From contig CAOJQZ010000021.1 in NCBI GenBank assembly GCA_948441955.1, positions 1-34,187 on the forward strand: a DNA stretch of 34,187 bases. Reading direction: 5' to 3'. Positions within the stretch are counted from its first letter, which is position 1. Each line of letters opens with the position of its first letter. The notes below the pieces were generated by a model. It was not told the DNA's origin, did not search any database, and saw nothing but the letters and a program-made list of their open reading frames with translations. The translations under genes were made by a program, and so were the position numbers. This DNA comes from an uncultured Lachnospiraceae bacterium. Lineage in GTDB: Bacteria; Bacillota; Clostridia; Lachnospirales; Lachnospiraceae. Shown in pieces: positions 7,138 to 14,174 of the stretch.

Positions 7138-8469
7138 CTAATAGTGGTATCTATACCGGTACTTCAAAAACATCCAGACAGACAGCCCAAGAGCCATAAG
7201 CTCCGCTGCCGGCGTTGCAAGCCAGATTCCTGTTATTCCAAATATCCTTGGCAGTACCAGCATAGCCGCCGCCATAAACACAAAGGATCTTGAAAACGCA
7301 AGAACCGCCGATACCGCCCCGTTAGAGAGGGCCGTAAACATTCCGCTGGCAAAGATATTAAATCCGATAAAAAACAGCGCTGCCGTACAAATCTGATTTC
7401 CTGTCACCGCCAGATCATATACCGGATTGTCCGGTCTTGCAAATACAGACACAAGGGGCTTTGTCAGGAAAAAAGAAACTGCCACTGTAAAAAGCGAAAT
7501 ACATGCAATAATTTTCAGACTGTCAAAAATCAGCTTTCTAAGCTTCTCATGATTTCTTTCCCCATAATAAAAGCTGATCATCGGAGCTGTCCCATAGGAA
7601 TATCCTGTATAAAGAGAGCTTGCAAACATCAGGACATACATAATAATCGTAACCGCGGCAACCCCGTTTTCCCCTGCAAACTTAAGCATGGTCCAGTTGA
7701 ACATCAGCGTAATAATCCCTGTCACAAGTGTCGCTGCCATCTCAGAGCACCCGTTTAGAGCGGCATTTTTTAACACTTTTAGTCGAAACACCGGCTTTTT
7801 GAAATGCAGGAGACTTCCCTTTTTGCTGAACACAAATAACCCGGCCGCTGCTGTTACAGAATATCCAAGTCCTGTTGCCACTGCGGCGCCGCCGATTCCC
7901 ATATGGAAAACAGCAATAAGTACATAGTCAAGGACCATATTTAAGATGCCGCCTGTCACAGAGCATATAAGAGAAAGAGCAGCTCTTTCACTGGCAATCA
8001 TATATAATGTAAAATTATTCATCAGCAGAATCGGTACCGTAAATATAAGATAACGGCCTAAATATTCCATACAGTACTGCACTGTCCCCGCTGATAATTT
8101 CATGAATCCAAAAAACTGCTCCATAAGCAGGCTTCCCATGCCCCACATAAAAAATCCTACGGCAATGTTTACAAGAATCAGAAACGTAAAGTCCTCTCTT
8201 GCCTCCTCATCCTTCCCTTCTCCCATTTTTTTCATAATCACCGCACTGCCTCCTGTGGCAAGCATAGTGGAAACTGCCGTTACAAGCTGGATAACAGGCG
8301 CCGTCAGGTTGACGGCAGACAAGGCTTCCGTCCCGATAAGATTGGACACAAACAGTCCGTCAACCATTGTATAAAAGGACATAAACACTGTCATAGCAAT
8401 GGTTGGGACTGCAAATTTCAAAATATTTTTCAAAGTCACAGGCTTTTCATACACATTTACATCTTCCAT
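7138..8469 (-). CDS. MATE family efflux transporter (second), MerR-controlled
   Basis: A 443-residue, roughly twelve-helix MATE protein with FAVPTIAMTVFMSFYTMVDG then NLIGTEALSAVNLTAPVIQL near the N-terminus and PAAELMALGLSVWMFLKYRY at the end. It belongs to a different MATE subgroup from the gene at 2111-3502; the two differ over most of their length. The ATG at 8469 has AAGGAG eight bases upstream. It is divergent from a MerR-family gene and its promoter has the long 19-base spacer with a dyad that MerR proteins use for activation, so expression is probably induced by the ligand of that regulator. A drug or toxic cation is the likely substrate, by analogy with BmrR/Bmr. Confidence 0.92.
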   Translation of the reverse strand: MEDVNVYEKPVTLKNILKFAVPTIAMTVFMSFYTMVDGLFVSNLIGTEALSAVNLTAPVIQLVTAVSTMLATGGSAVIMKKMGEGKDEEAREDFTFLILVNIAVGFFMWGMGSLLMEQFFGFMKLSAGTVQYCMEYLGRYLIFTVPILLMNNFTLYMIASERAALSLICSVTGGILNMVLDYVLIAVFHMGIGGAAVATGLGYSVTAAAGLFVFSKKGSLLHFKKPVFRLKVLKNAALNGCSEMAATLVTGIITLMFNWTMLKFAGENGVAAVTIIMYVLMFASSLYTGYSYGTAPMISFYYGERNHEKLRKLIFDSLKIIACISLFTVAVSFFLTKPLVSVFARPDNPVYDLAVTGNQICTAALFFIGFNIFASGMFTALSNGAVSAVLAFSRSFVFMAAAMLVLPRIFGITGIWLATPAAELMALGLSVWMFLKYRYRYHY

Positions 8470-8505
8470 CTGTAGTTCTCCTTGTTTTTGTTTACTGTAT
8501 ATAGT

Positions 8506-8536
8506 ATCATAGATCGTACAGTAACTGTATGGTCAA
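8506..8536 (-). promoter_or_regulatory. MerR-type promoter with 19-bp spacer for MATE gene
   Basis: On the minus strand TTGACC (8531-8536) is followed after 19 bases by TATGAT (8506-8511). The spacer holds the dyad TACAGTTACTGTA (8517-8529), with both arms matching exactly around a central base. A lengthened spacer with a dyad inside is the hallmark of promoters that MerR-family proteins twist into an active shape. The MATE gene start is 37 bases downstream of the -10. Confidence 0.85.
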
Positions 8537-8550
8537 GGAGAATCTTAAAA

Positions 8551-9444
8551 ATGGACGAAAAAAATAAGCTGCTAACTATCGGTCAGTTTGCAGCTATCCA
8601 CGGAATTAACAAAAAAACATTGATGTGGTACGACGAAATTGATCTCTTTAAACCTGCCGTCATCCACCCGGAAAACGGCTACCGTTTTTACAGCTACCGC
8701 CAAAGCTCCATTCTGGAAACTATTCTCCTTCTGCGGGAGCTTGACGTACCCATAGCGGAGATACAGGAATTTATGAAAAACCGTTCTGCTCTGGGATTTA
8801 AGCATCTTCTTAAGGAACGTATTAAAGAATTAGACAGCAAAATCCAGCACCTGAAATCAATCCGGGAAAGCCTCCGGACCCAGCATGAGAACATGGTTAC
8901 CCTTCTTACAATGGATTTGTCTGAAATACGCGTGACAGAGAAGGAGGAACGCTGTCTTATTACATTAGAAATTGATGAAAATACGGCCTTTGACCGGCAG
9001 GTGGAAATGATTACTGCTGAAACAAAGAAATACGGCCTCCGCCGGTTTCACGACGCTGTCTATGGCACAATGATTCATACCCGCTGCTTGTACAAAGAAG
9101 AGTTCGGCCAGTATTCCCGGCTTTTTATTGCTCTTCCCTTTCCGGCAGAAAAGCATCAGACTCTAAAGAAGCATCCAGGCTCCCAAGACGGCAGGCTCCA
9201 CATACAGCCCGGCGGACTGTATCTGCAGGCCTTTCATAAAGGGAGCTTTGACGGCATCCCAGCAAAGTATAAGGAAATGCTTGCCTATGCAAAAAACCAC
9301 GGGCTTAGATTTACCGGTTTCTCCTATGAAACAGGAATGAACGAAGCGGTCATTGACCATGAAAATGATTACATTACACAAATTGAAATTCCGGTTATAC
9401 AGACTATCCTTTTGCCGCTTTGGAAAGAAGGATCCCGAAAATAA
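8551..9444 (+). CDS. MerR-family transcriptional regulator with GyrI-like ligand domain
   Basis: From the ATG at 8551 (AAGGAG ten bases upstream) the protein has 297 residues. The N-terminal MerR DNA-binding domain shows LTIGQFAAIHGINKKTLMWYD, then FKPAVIHPENGYRFYSYRQ and a dimerisation helix (about 80-115). Residues about 125-290 form a GyrI/AraC-effector-like domain (IQPGGLYLQAFHKGSFDGIP, then the end QIEIPV), the type that binds amphipathic drugs in BmrR. An in-frame start exists at 8482, but it would run through the operator and lacks a ribosome-binding site. It is divergent from the MATE gene, whose promoter it most likely activates. Its 3' end overlaps the convergent DUF1648 gene by 41 bases. 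Confidence 0.9.
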   Translation: MDEKNKLLTIGQFAAIHGINKKTLMWYDEIDLFKPAVIHPENGYRFYSYRQSSILETILLLRELDVPIAEIQEFMKNRSALGFKHLLKERIKELDSKIQHLKSIRESLRTQHENMVTLLTMDLSEIRVTEKEERCLITLEIDENTAFDRQVEMITAETKKYGLRRFHDAVYGTMIHTRCLYKEEFGQYSRLFIALPFPAEKHQTLKKHPGSQDGRLHIQPGGLYLQAFHKGSFDGIPAKYKEMLAYAKNHGLRFTGFSYETGMNEAVIDHENDYITQIEIPVIQTILLPLWKEGSRK

Positions 9445-9895
9445 TAATAGGAACAAATGTAAGAGCAAGACTAACCGGCAGAAACCATACTCCTATATTT
9501 CTTCCTGTGGCAGGCCAGATGCTTAAATAAGAAAAAACCAACACAAGTACGAGCTTCATGGTTACAATCATATTTTTCAGTACGCTGTACACTTTTCCTG
9601 CATTTGCTCTTGTAACTGCGACGCTCGTATTCCACCAGGCAGGCCGCCGTTCTAGAAAACCTATAAACTGATACATAAGAAGCATCGCTGCCGGACAAAG
9701 CCAGATTGTATAACGGCTGCCGTAGCCGTCGATTTCCCCCGCACCGTTGTAGTGCACAGGCATCCTGTCCGGCAGCCGGTTCCAGATAAGGAGGAGATAT
9801 AAAATGGTTCCTGCCTGCATAAGAATACATATATATTTTGCTAATTTATGAAACCTTGTTGCCGGAATTTCTATTTCCTTAGAATAACCAGTCAT
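9404..9895 (-). CDS. DUF1648-containing membrane protein
   Basis: The product has 163 residues from the ATG at 9895, preceded by AAAGGAG. It has four hydrophobic segments; after the first comes the DUF1648 signature LPDRMPVHYNGAGEIDGYGS. Proteins with this domain include SdpI-type immunity and signalling proteins and many short uncharacterised membrane proteins; this one has only the DUF1648 part and no SdpI C-terminal domain that I can see. It starts 30 bases after the RsgI-like gene on the same strand and is probably the last gene of that sigma locus. The final 41 bases overlap the end of the convergent MerR gene. Confidence 0.8.
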   Translation of the reverse strand: MTGYSKEIEIPATRFHKLAKYICILMQAGTILYLLLIWNRLPDRMPVHYNGAGEIDGYGSRYTIWLCPAAMLLMYQFIGFLERRPAWWNTSVAVTRANAGKVYSVLKNMIVTMKLVLVLVFSYLSIWPATGRNIGVWFLPVSLALTFVPIIIFGILLSKAAKG

Positions 9896-9925
9896 AAACA
9901 GCTCCTTTCTTAATTGCATCTCCCT

Positions 9926-10807
9926 CTATTCATGGCCGCTTCCGTGGTGATGCCTTTTCCGGCATGGCGCCGCCCCGGCATCGCTCCCATTACCGCAGCC
10001 GGTTCCGGTTCCATTACCGCTGCCATTCCCATTACGGCTGCCGTTCCCATTTCCTCCAGTTCCGCCTTCATTTTCATTCGTATCATTTTGAGGCGTTTCC
10101 ACGCTTTCCCCATCACTTCCGCCGCCTCTTTCATATTCCCGAATAAGCTCCCTTATCTGCGCCATACTCATATCCTTACAGTCCTCCGCCGTAACCGTAC
10201 TGTCATACTCAAGAAGCTTAAGATAAGCATTATATTTTCCAAAGGACAGCCCGCACTCATGGGCTTCTGATATCGTCCCGATATCTGCCCGGGCGTTATG
10301 GCAGCCCTGCCCCATATGTCCGGCGCAGCGCCTTACTCCTGTGTCAAGAGCTCTTTCACGGTTCTCCTCTGCCGCCACAGTAAGAACCACCTCTGACGGG
10401 CCGGAAAGATATGCGCGCATGCCTTCACACTCTACAACCTCGTGGATTGCCTCTGTATATTTTTTACCTTTTAAAGACAGGCCGTTTAAAATCTCTTCGC
10501 CTTCCAGATTATAGGCCGCCGCATATACAACCCTGTCAAAACGGTTAAGCGCCAGCTCAATGGAAGGGTTTACGTCAATACTCACATAAGAAACCGGCCG
10601 CTGCACCCAGAAATAGCCGGCCGCTCCCATCACAAACATAAGTACTGCACATGCAAACGAAGCCGCAAGCCGCAAGCCTGGACGGCGGCGTCTGGGACAA
10701 AGATTTTCCTTATACTTTTCATTTAAAAACTTCTTTGTAGTTTCCTTAAGGTCTTTATCAGCCTTAATACAGTCAAACGCATCCTGTACCCTATTCGTCA
10801 AATCCAT
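9926..10807 (-). CDS. RsgI-like membrane anti-sigma factor with Gly/Asn-rich, His-rich tail
   Basis: A 293-residue protein. Residues 1-43 are cytoplasmic and end in a basic CPRRRRP patch; one membrane helix spans about 45-68. The RsgI juxtamembrane signature YVSIDVNPSIELALNRFD follows, with Asn80-Pro81, the kind of Asn-Pro bond at which RsgI proteins self-cleave. The middle part (90-220) is a compact extracellular domain with several Cys and His residues. From about 225 the chain becomes low-complexity (NGNGSRNGNGSGNGTGTG) and ends RKRHHHGSGHE. Classical RsgI pairs with SigI; here it overlaps an ECF sigma gene by 17 bases. ATG 10807 is only two bases after GGAGG, so the TTG two codons later (10801) may be the true start. 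Confidence 0.85.
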   Translation of the reverse strand: MDLTNRVQDAFDCIKADKDLKETTKKFLNEKYKENLCPRRRRPGLRLAASFACAVLMFVMGAAGYFWVQRPVSYVSIDVNPSIELALNRFDRVVYAAAYNLEGEEILNGLSLKGKKYTEAIHEVVECEGMRAYLSGPSEVVLTVAAEENRERALDTGVRRCAGHMGQGCHNARADIGTISEAHECGLSFGKYNAYLKLLEYDSTVTAEDCKDMSMAQIRELIREYERGGGSDGESVETPQNDTNENEGGTGGNGNGSRNGNGSGNGTGTGCGNGSDAGAAPCRKRHHHGSGHE

Positions 10808-11276
10808 CGCCTCCCAGCCTTTCCTTTAACATCTCCCGCCCTCTCGACAGCAGCGAGTAAACCGTATTTTCCTTTTTTCCGATAATTCCTCCAACTTCAG
10901 CGGCCGAATATCCTTCATAATAATGCAGATAAATTGCATCCTTATATTTTACCGGGAGAGACAATACTGCCTCTAAAACCTCTCCGTGACTTTCACGTTC
11001 CTCTGCTTCCATCTCATTTAATACTTCTAAGGAGACAACACTATGTCTGAAGAAACTTCTAAGATAATCCCTGCAGGCATTAATGGCTACACGGAGCAGC
11101 CATGCTTTCTCATGCTCCCGGCTGCTAAACACTTCATCGTGAAGCATATATTTTAAAAAGACATTCTGGAATACATCCTCAGTATCTGCCTGATTTTTCA
11201 GATGATAAAAGCAGACTCTTTTTATCATATCTGCATATTCCTCCAACGCATGATTAATCTGCGCTTCACTCTGCAT
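10791..11276 (-). CDS. ECF-type sigma factor paired with RsgI-like anti-sigma
   Basis: The product has 161 residues from the ATG at 11276. Region 2 shows QADTEDVFQNVFLKYML and KAWLLRVAINACRDYLRSF; region 4 shows YYEGYSAAEVGGIIGKKENT then VYSLLSRGREMLKERLG. Lengths are normal for an ECF factor. A GTG at 11288 is in frame but overlaps the ribosome-binding site GGGAGG, whose distance to the ATG at 11276 is about eleven bases. The gene follows the secreted Gly/Asn-rich protein gene on the same strand after a stem-loop and overlaps the RsgI-like gene by 17 bases, so sigma and anti-sigma are coupled. Confidence 0.9.
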   Translation of the reverse strand: MQSEAQINHALEEYADMIKRVCFYHLKNQADTEDVFQNVFLKYMLHDEVFSSREHEKAWLLRVAINACRDYLRSFFRHSVVSLEVLNEMEAEERESHGEVLEAVLSLPVKYKDAIYLHYYEGYSAAEVGGIIGKKENTVYSLLSRGREMLKERLGGDGFDE

Positions 11277-11322
11277 CCGCTCTGCCACCTCCCTGCCGGT
11301 TACATTGTTTTAAACATATATA

Positions 11323-11350
11323 AGGCAGCGGCCTTTATCAGCCTCTGCCT
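11323..11350 (-). terminator. Stem-loop between secreted-protein gene and sigma gene (attenuator-like)
   Basis: On the minus strand AGGCAG-A-GGCT-GATAAA-GGCC-G-CTGCCT forms a ten-pair stem with one mismatch and a six-base loop, followed by TATATATGTTT. The U tract is imperfect, so partial termination or 3'-end stabilisation is more likely than full termination. It would give more transcript of the secreted protein than of the sigma factor. Confidence 0.5.
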
Positions 11351-11364
11351 GTAAGGAAAATTAT

Positions 11365-11949
11365 TTACCAGTTACATCCTCTTCCGTGTCCGCCGCCGTG
11401 ATGGCCTCCGCCATAACCGCCGCCGTTCCCATAACCGCCGCAATAGCCGTTTCCATTGCCATAACCGCCGCCGTTCTGCCAATTATCGCATACGCCGTTA
11501 TTATCTGCGTCCACATAGTTGCCGCCATAGCCGCCGTTCTGCCAATTATCACATACACCGTCATTATCTGCGTCCACGTAGCCGCCGTAGCCGTTTCCGT
11601 AACCATAGCCGTAGTCATCATATACAGCTACACTTGGGGCATAGCTGTCATTGCCCGCATCATTCGAAACTTCTGTATAGCTGTCGCTTACAACCGTATC
11701 TGCCACAGCTGCATAAGTGTCATTCACCGAATTATTGGCTGTTTCTACATAATTACGGCAATATTCAGCCCAATTTCCACAAATTAAATTGCCGTTTCCG
11801 ATGGTGCAGTGCATTGCCGTCACACACGCCGCCGGATTCATATGATGCCTTATTATCCTGCCTCCTCCTGAAAAATCAGCTGCAAATACTGATGTTCCTA
11901 TTGCCAGCGACAGCACGCCTGCCACTGCCAGTACTCTTAATTTTTTCAT
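11365..11949 (-). CDS. Secreted Gly/Asn/Tyr/His-rich protein with two DADNDG-type repeats
   Basis: The 194-residue product has a clear signal peptide (MKKLRVLAVAGVLSLAIG, then SVFA-AD with cleavage near residue 23). Residues 28-70 contain four Cys in CVTAMHC, ICGNW and YCRNY contexts. Two nearly identical repeats, YVDADNDGVCDNWQNGG at about 124 and YVDADNNGVCDNWQNGG at about 145, resemble Ca-binding DxDxDG loops of dockerin or thrombospondin-3 type. The tail is Gly/Tyr/Asn-rich and ends GGGHHGGGHGRGCNW. ATG 11949 has GGGAGG nine bases upstream. No enzyme domain is visible. It heads the sigma/anti-sigma locus and shares tail composition with the anti-sigma, so it may be a product or ligand of that system; this is inference. 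Confidence 0.82.
   Translation of the reverse strand: MKKLRVLAVAGVLSLAIGTSVFAADFSGGGRIIRHHMNPAACVTAMHCTIGNGNLICGNWAEYCRNYVETANNSVNDTYAAVADTVVSDSYTEVSNDAGNDSYAPSVAVYDDYGYGYGNGYGGYVDADNDGVCDNWQNGGYGGNYVDADNNGVCDNWQNGGGYGNGNGYCGGYGNGGGYGGGHHGGGHGRGCNW
11468..11581 (-). repeat. 51-bp direct repeat, two copies, 63-bp period
   Basis: Copies at 11468-11518 and 11531-11581 differ at only about five positions and encode the two YVDAD-type repeats of the secreted protein. The 63-base period equals 21 codons, so copy number can change without loss of frame. Most differences are synonymous or conservative (D to N), which points to a recent tandem duplication or gene conversion. Confidence 0.85.
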
Positions 11950-11992
11950 TGCTTATAACCTCCCAGCAAGTTATTTATTTTTCTTTTCACTT

Positions 11993-12023
11993 ATAATACG
12001 CTCAGAAATAAAAAATCCTTGCA
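11993..12023 (-). promoter_or_regulatory. Candidate promoter of secreted-protein/sigma locus, ECF-like
   Basis: On the minus strand TGCAAGGA (12016-12023) lies 15 bases upstream of CGTATTAT (11993-12000), which starts about 44 bases before the ATG at 11949. The -10 area carries the CGTA core common in ECF-dependent promoters, and there is no good -35 for the housekeeping factor. Control by the ECF factor of the same locus is plausible but unproven. TATTAT alone could also serve a weak housekeeping promoter. Confidence 0.45.
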
Positions 12024-12143
12024 TGATTTTTAAAAAATTTCAATTTTTTATCTGACTTTATGCTAACATACAATCCACCTTTACGGCAACAGTAAAATTA
12101 AGAAAACTTATTTGTCACTTTTCCGCCATTTTTTACATCTAAC

Positions 12144-12584
12144 TTGATTCACATTTATCTGAATTCCTTTTACCGGATTGCCAGAAGCAGGCTGTTTAAT
12201 GACGAAGATGCAGCAGACGCCATTCAGGAAACTCTTCTGACCGGTTGGGAAAAACGGGAGGATTTAAAAGAGCCAAAGTATTTTAAAACCTGGATGATAC
12301 GGATTCTGATTAATAAATGCAATGAAATTCTTCGGAAAAAACGGCCCTCGGAAAGTCTGGAAAATATTCCGGAGCCCCTTGCAGAAAATATGGAGGAAAA
12401 TATTATGTTCAAGGCAATGCTCGGAAACCTCACCGAAGCAAACCGGATGGTTATGGCCCTGTATTATGGCGACAGCTATACCATCCGTGAGATTTCCCAA
12501 ATTTTAGAAATATCAGAAGATGCGGTAAAGCAACGTCTTGTAAGAGGACGAAAGGAGGTATTAAAAACATATGAAAACGAGTAA
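12144..12584 (+). pseudogene. ECF sigma factor with missing N-terminus
   Basis: The 146-residue frame keeps most of region 2 (FYRIARSRLFNDEDAADAIQ, then KYFKTWMIRILINKCNEIL) and a complete region 4 (SYTIREISQILEISEDAVKQ, then RLVRGRKEVLK). The first usable codon is a TTG at 12144 with no ribosome-binding site, and the open frame reaches upstream only to a TAA at 12099 without any ATG or GTG. Normal relatives have roughly ten to fifteen more residues before this point. The start has therefore been lost or strongly altered. The 3' end overlaps the anti-sigma start by 14 bases, the usual coupled arrangement. Together with the stop codon in the anti-sigma gene this looks like a decaying locus, though a short functional protein cannot be fully excluded. 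Confidence 0.6.
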
Positions 12585-14040
12585 GCAAAAGCAGGAACAA
12601 AAAATACGTACCATTTACAAAAATACACAGACACCTGATGTCGTAACGAACCGGATAGAAGAAACATTAAATTTTTTAAAGCAGCAAGAGGCTGCACATC
12701 CTAACCTTTACAGAAAGGAAAGGCGGAGGAAATCAATGTCTTTTAGAAAAGCCGCCGTTCTTGCGGCAGCCGCAATCTTATGTATCAGCGGAACCGTATT
12801 TGCCGCTGAACGTATCTATAAGATGTAGCTTAAAAAAGAAAAGGAATATCAGGCAAGCCTTCAGATTACCTCTGAAAAACCACTCCCGGAGAAGGTTGCA
12901 GAGGTTGAGATAAAAGTAAATTATATTCCCGAGGGTTTCGTATTAGATTCTGAAAAATGGGAGTATCAGTATACAAACCCTGAACAGGACGATGCCGGAT
13001 ATTATATAGAAGAGCCTGTACTGGCTGACCAGGCTGATCCACTGACCGTATCCTTTGTAAAAAATTCCGAGGCTCTTACCATAAACGGACATGATGCTGT
13101 TTATATCTGTAATACTTACACAACAGACACCGACTGGAAAAGTGAGACCCTCTTTATCCTTTATGAGGATGTAAACCGTATACTCTCTGTAAATGCCTGG
13201 GGTCATGCAGATAAAAATGAACTGTTAAAAATGGCGGCAGGTATTACGCTTACCCCTACCGGAAATATGACAGCATCAAAAGACATCCGCCGCTGGAGCG
13301 ATGTAATTAACTCTGAAAAGGAAGCGGAAAAAGACGGAACTGATTCTGAAGAGGACGACTACTACTTCACGGAAGCAAGCAGGGAACAAATGGCTAATGT
13401 ACATCAAATCGGCGACAGATTCAAAGTCCATAGTTTTTTAGACGATGAAGACATGACTGAAATAGAGCTGGAGGCCTCTGTTACAGATATACAGACGGCA
13501 GACGACTTATCACTTTTAACAAGGGAAGAGAAAATTCCTGATTCCATGAAGGAGCTGGCCGGACCGGATGGAAAGCTTATCTCCGATACTCTGAATTATA
13601 TTAAATTGGGTGACGGAGCAGACACAATGGATGAAATCGTACGCACAGAAGAAACTGCAGTAAAGCTGGTGTACGCTGCCGTAGAATTCACAAATCTTGG
13701 CAGGGAAACGGTGCATGATGCTTATTATCACGTTTCTCTCATGCCGATTGTCAAGGAAGGGGATACCTATAAAATTTTCAGCCGTACAGACGACACCTGC
13801 GATTATGTGGAAAACGCACATTCCGGCGTAACGCATGAAATGTCCTATGCCGATGTTTCCGGCGGACACCATAATAATAACTATATCCCGGAGATAAAGC
13901 CCGGAGAAAGCGTAACCGTACATTTTGCCTGGGCAGTTAATGCAGACGAACTGGACAAGCTGTATCTAAGCTTCAGCGGAGATCAGCTCTTTACGGAAAA
14001 CGGACTGAAAACCGGATATGTAAGAGCCGGTATAAACTAG
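12571..14040 (+). pseudogene. Anti-sigma factor (DUF4367-like) interrupted by in-frame TAG
   Basis: The reading frame runs 490 codons in total, with a single TAG at 12826-12828. Before it lie the cytoplasmic part (MKTSKQKQEQKIRTIYKNTQ, then RIEETLNFLKQQEAAHPN) and a membrane segment AAVLAAAAILCISGTVFAAE. After it the same frame stays open for 403 codons, with a DUF4367-like stretch VEIKVNYIPEGFVLDSEKWE and a C-terminal domain ending KPGESVTVHFAWAVNADELD. The ATG at 13231 that could start the second part has no ribosome-binding site and lies mid-domain. A nonsense mutation, suppression or a sequencing error would each explain it. Without readthrough the product would be a membrane stub lacking the whole sensor domain. 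Confidence 0.8.
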
Positions 14041-14103
14041 TCCTATCTGTACGGATTTTGTTAGAAATTTACATTTAAACGCCATCGCATAAGCAGTAGT
14101 TTT

Positions 14104-14133
14104 ATGGTATACTTACCGATAAAGCTATACCAT
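14104..14133. promoter_or_regulatory. Inverted repeat over candidate promoter of GNAT gene
   Basis: The arms atggtata (14104-14111) and tataccat (14126-14133) are exact complements with a 14-base loop, about 42 bases before the acetyltransferase ATG. A -10-like TATACT (14108-14113) overlaps the left arm, though no good -35 is visible 17 bases upstream. It may be an operator or a weak stem-loop ending the decayed sigma locus. Confidence 0.35.
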
Positions 14134-14174
14134 TTAGCAAAACTCTCTTTATACCAGATGAAAGGAAAGAACGT

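Noticed and set aside
9914..10270. Long open frames on the + strand opposite the RsgI-like gene
   Set aside because: They are the antisense reading of Gly/Asn-rich coding sequence, with repetitive composition and no ribosome-binding site. The minus-strand gene has membrane helix, family motif and operon context.
11468..11581. CRISPR-like repeat pair
   Set aside because: There are only two copies, the repeats are coding with a 21-codon period, and no spacers, leader or cas genes are present.
11386..11787. Ile/Ala/Val-rich frame on the + strand opposite the secreted-protein gene
   Set aside because: It is a shadow of Gly/Tyr/Asn codons read in reverse; it has no start signal and no family resemblance.
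13231..14040. Independent gene starting at ATG 13231
   Set aside because: No ribosome-binding site is present, and the frame is open upstream to the TAG at 12826 with residues that continue the anti-sigma domain, so it is the rear part of a broken gene.
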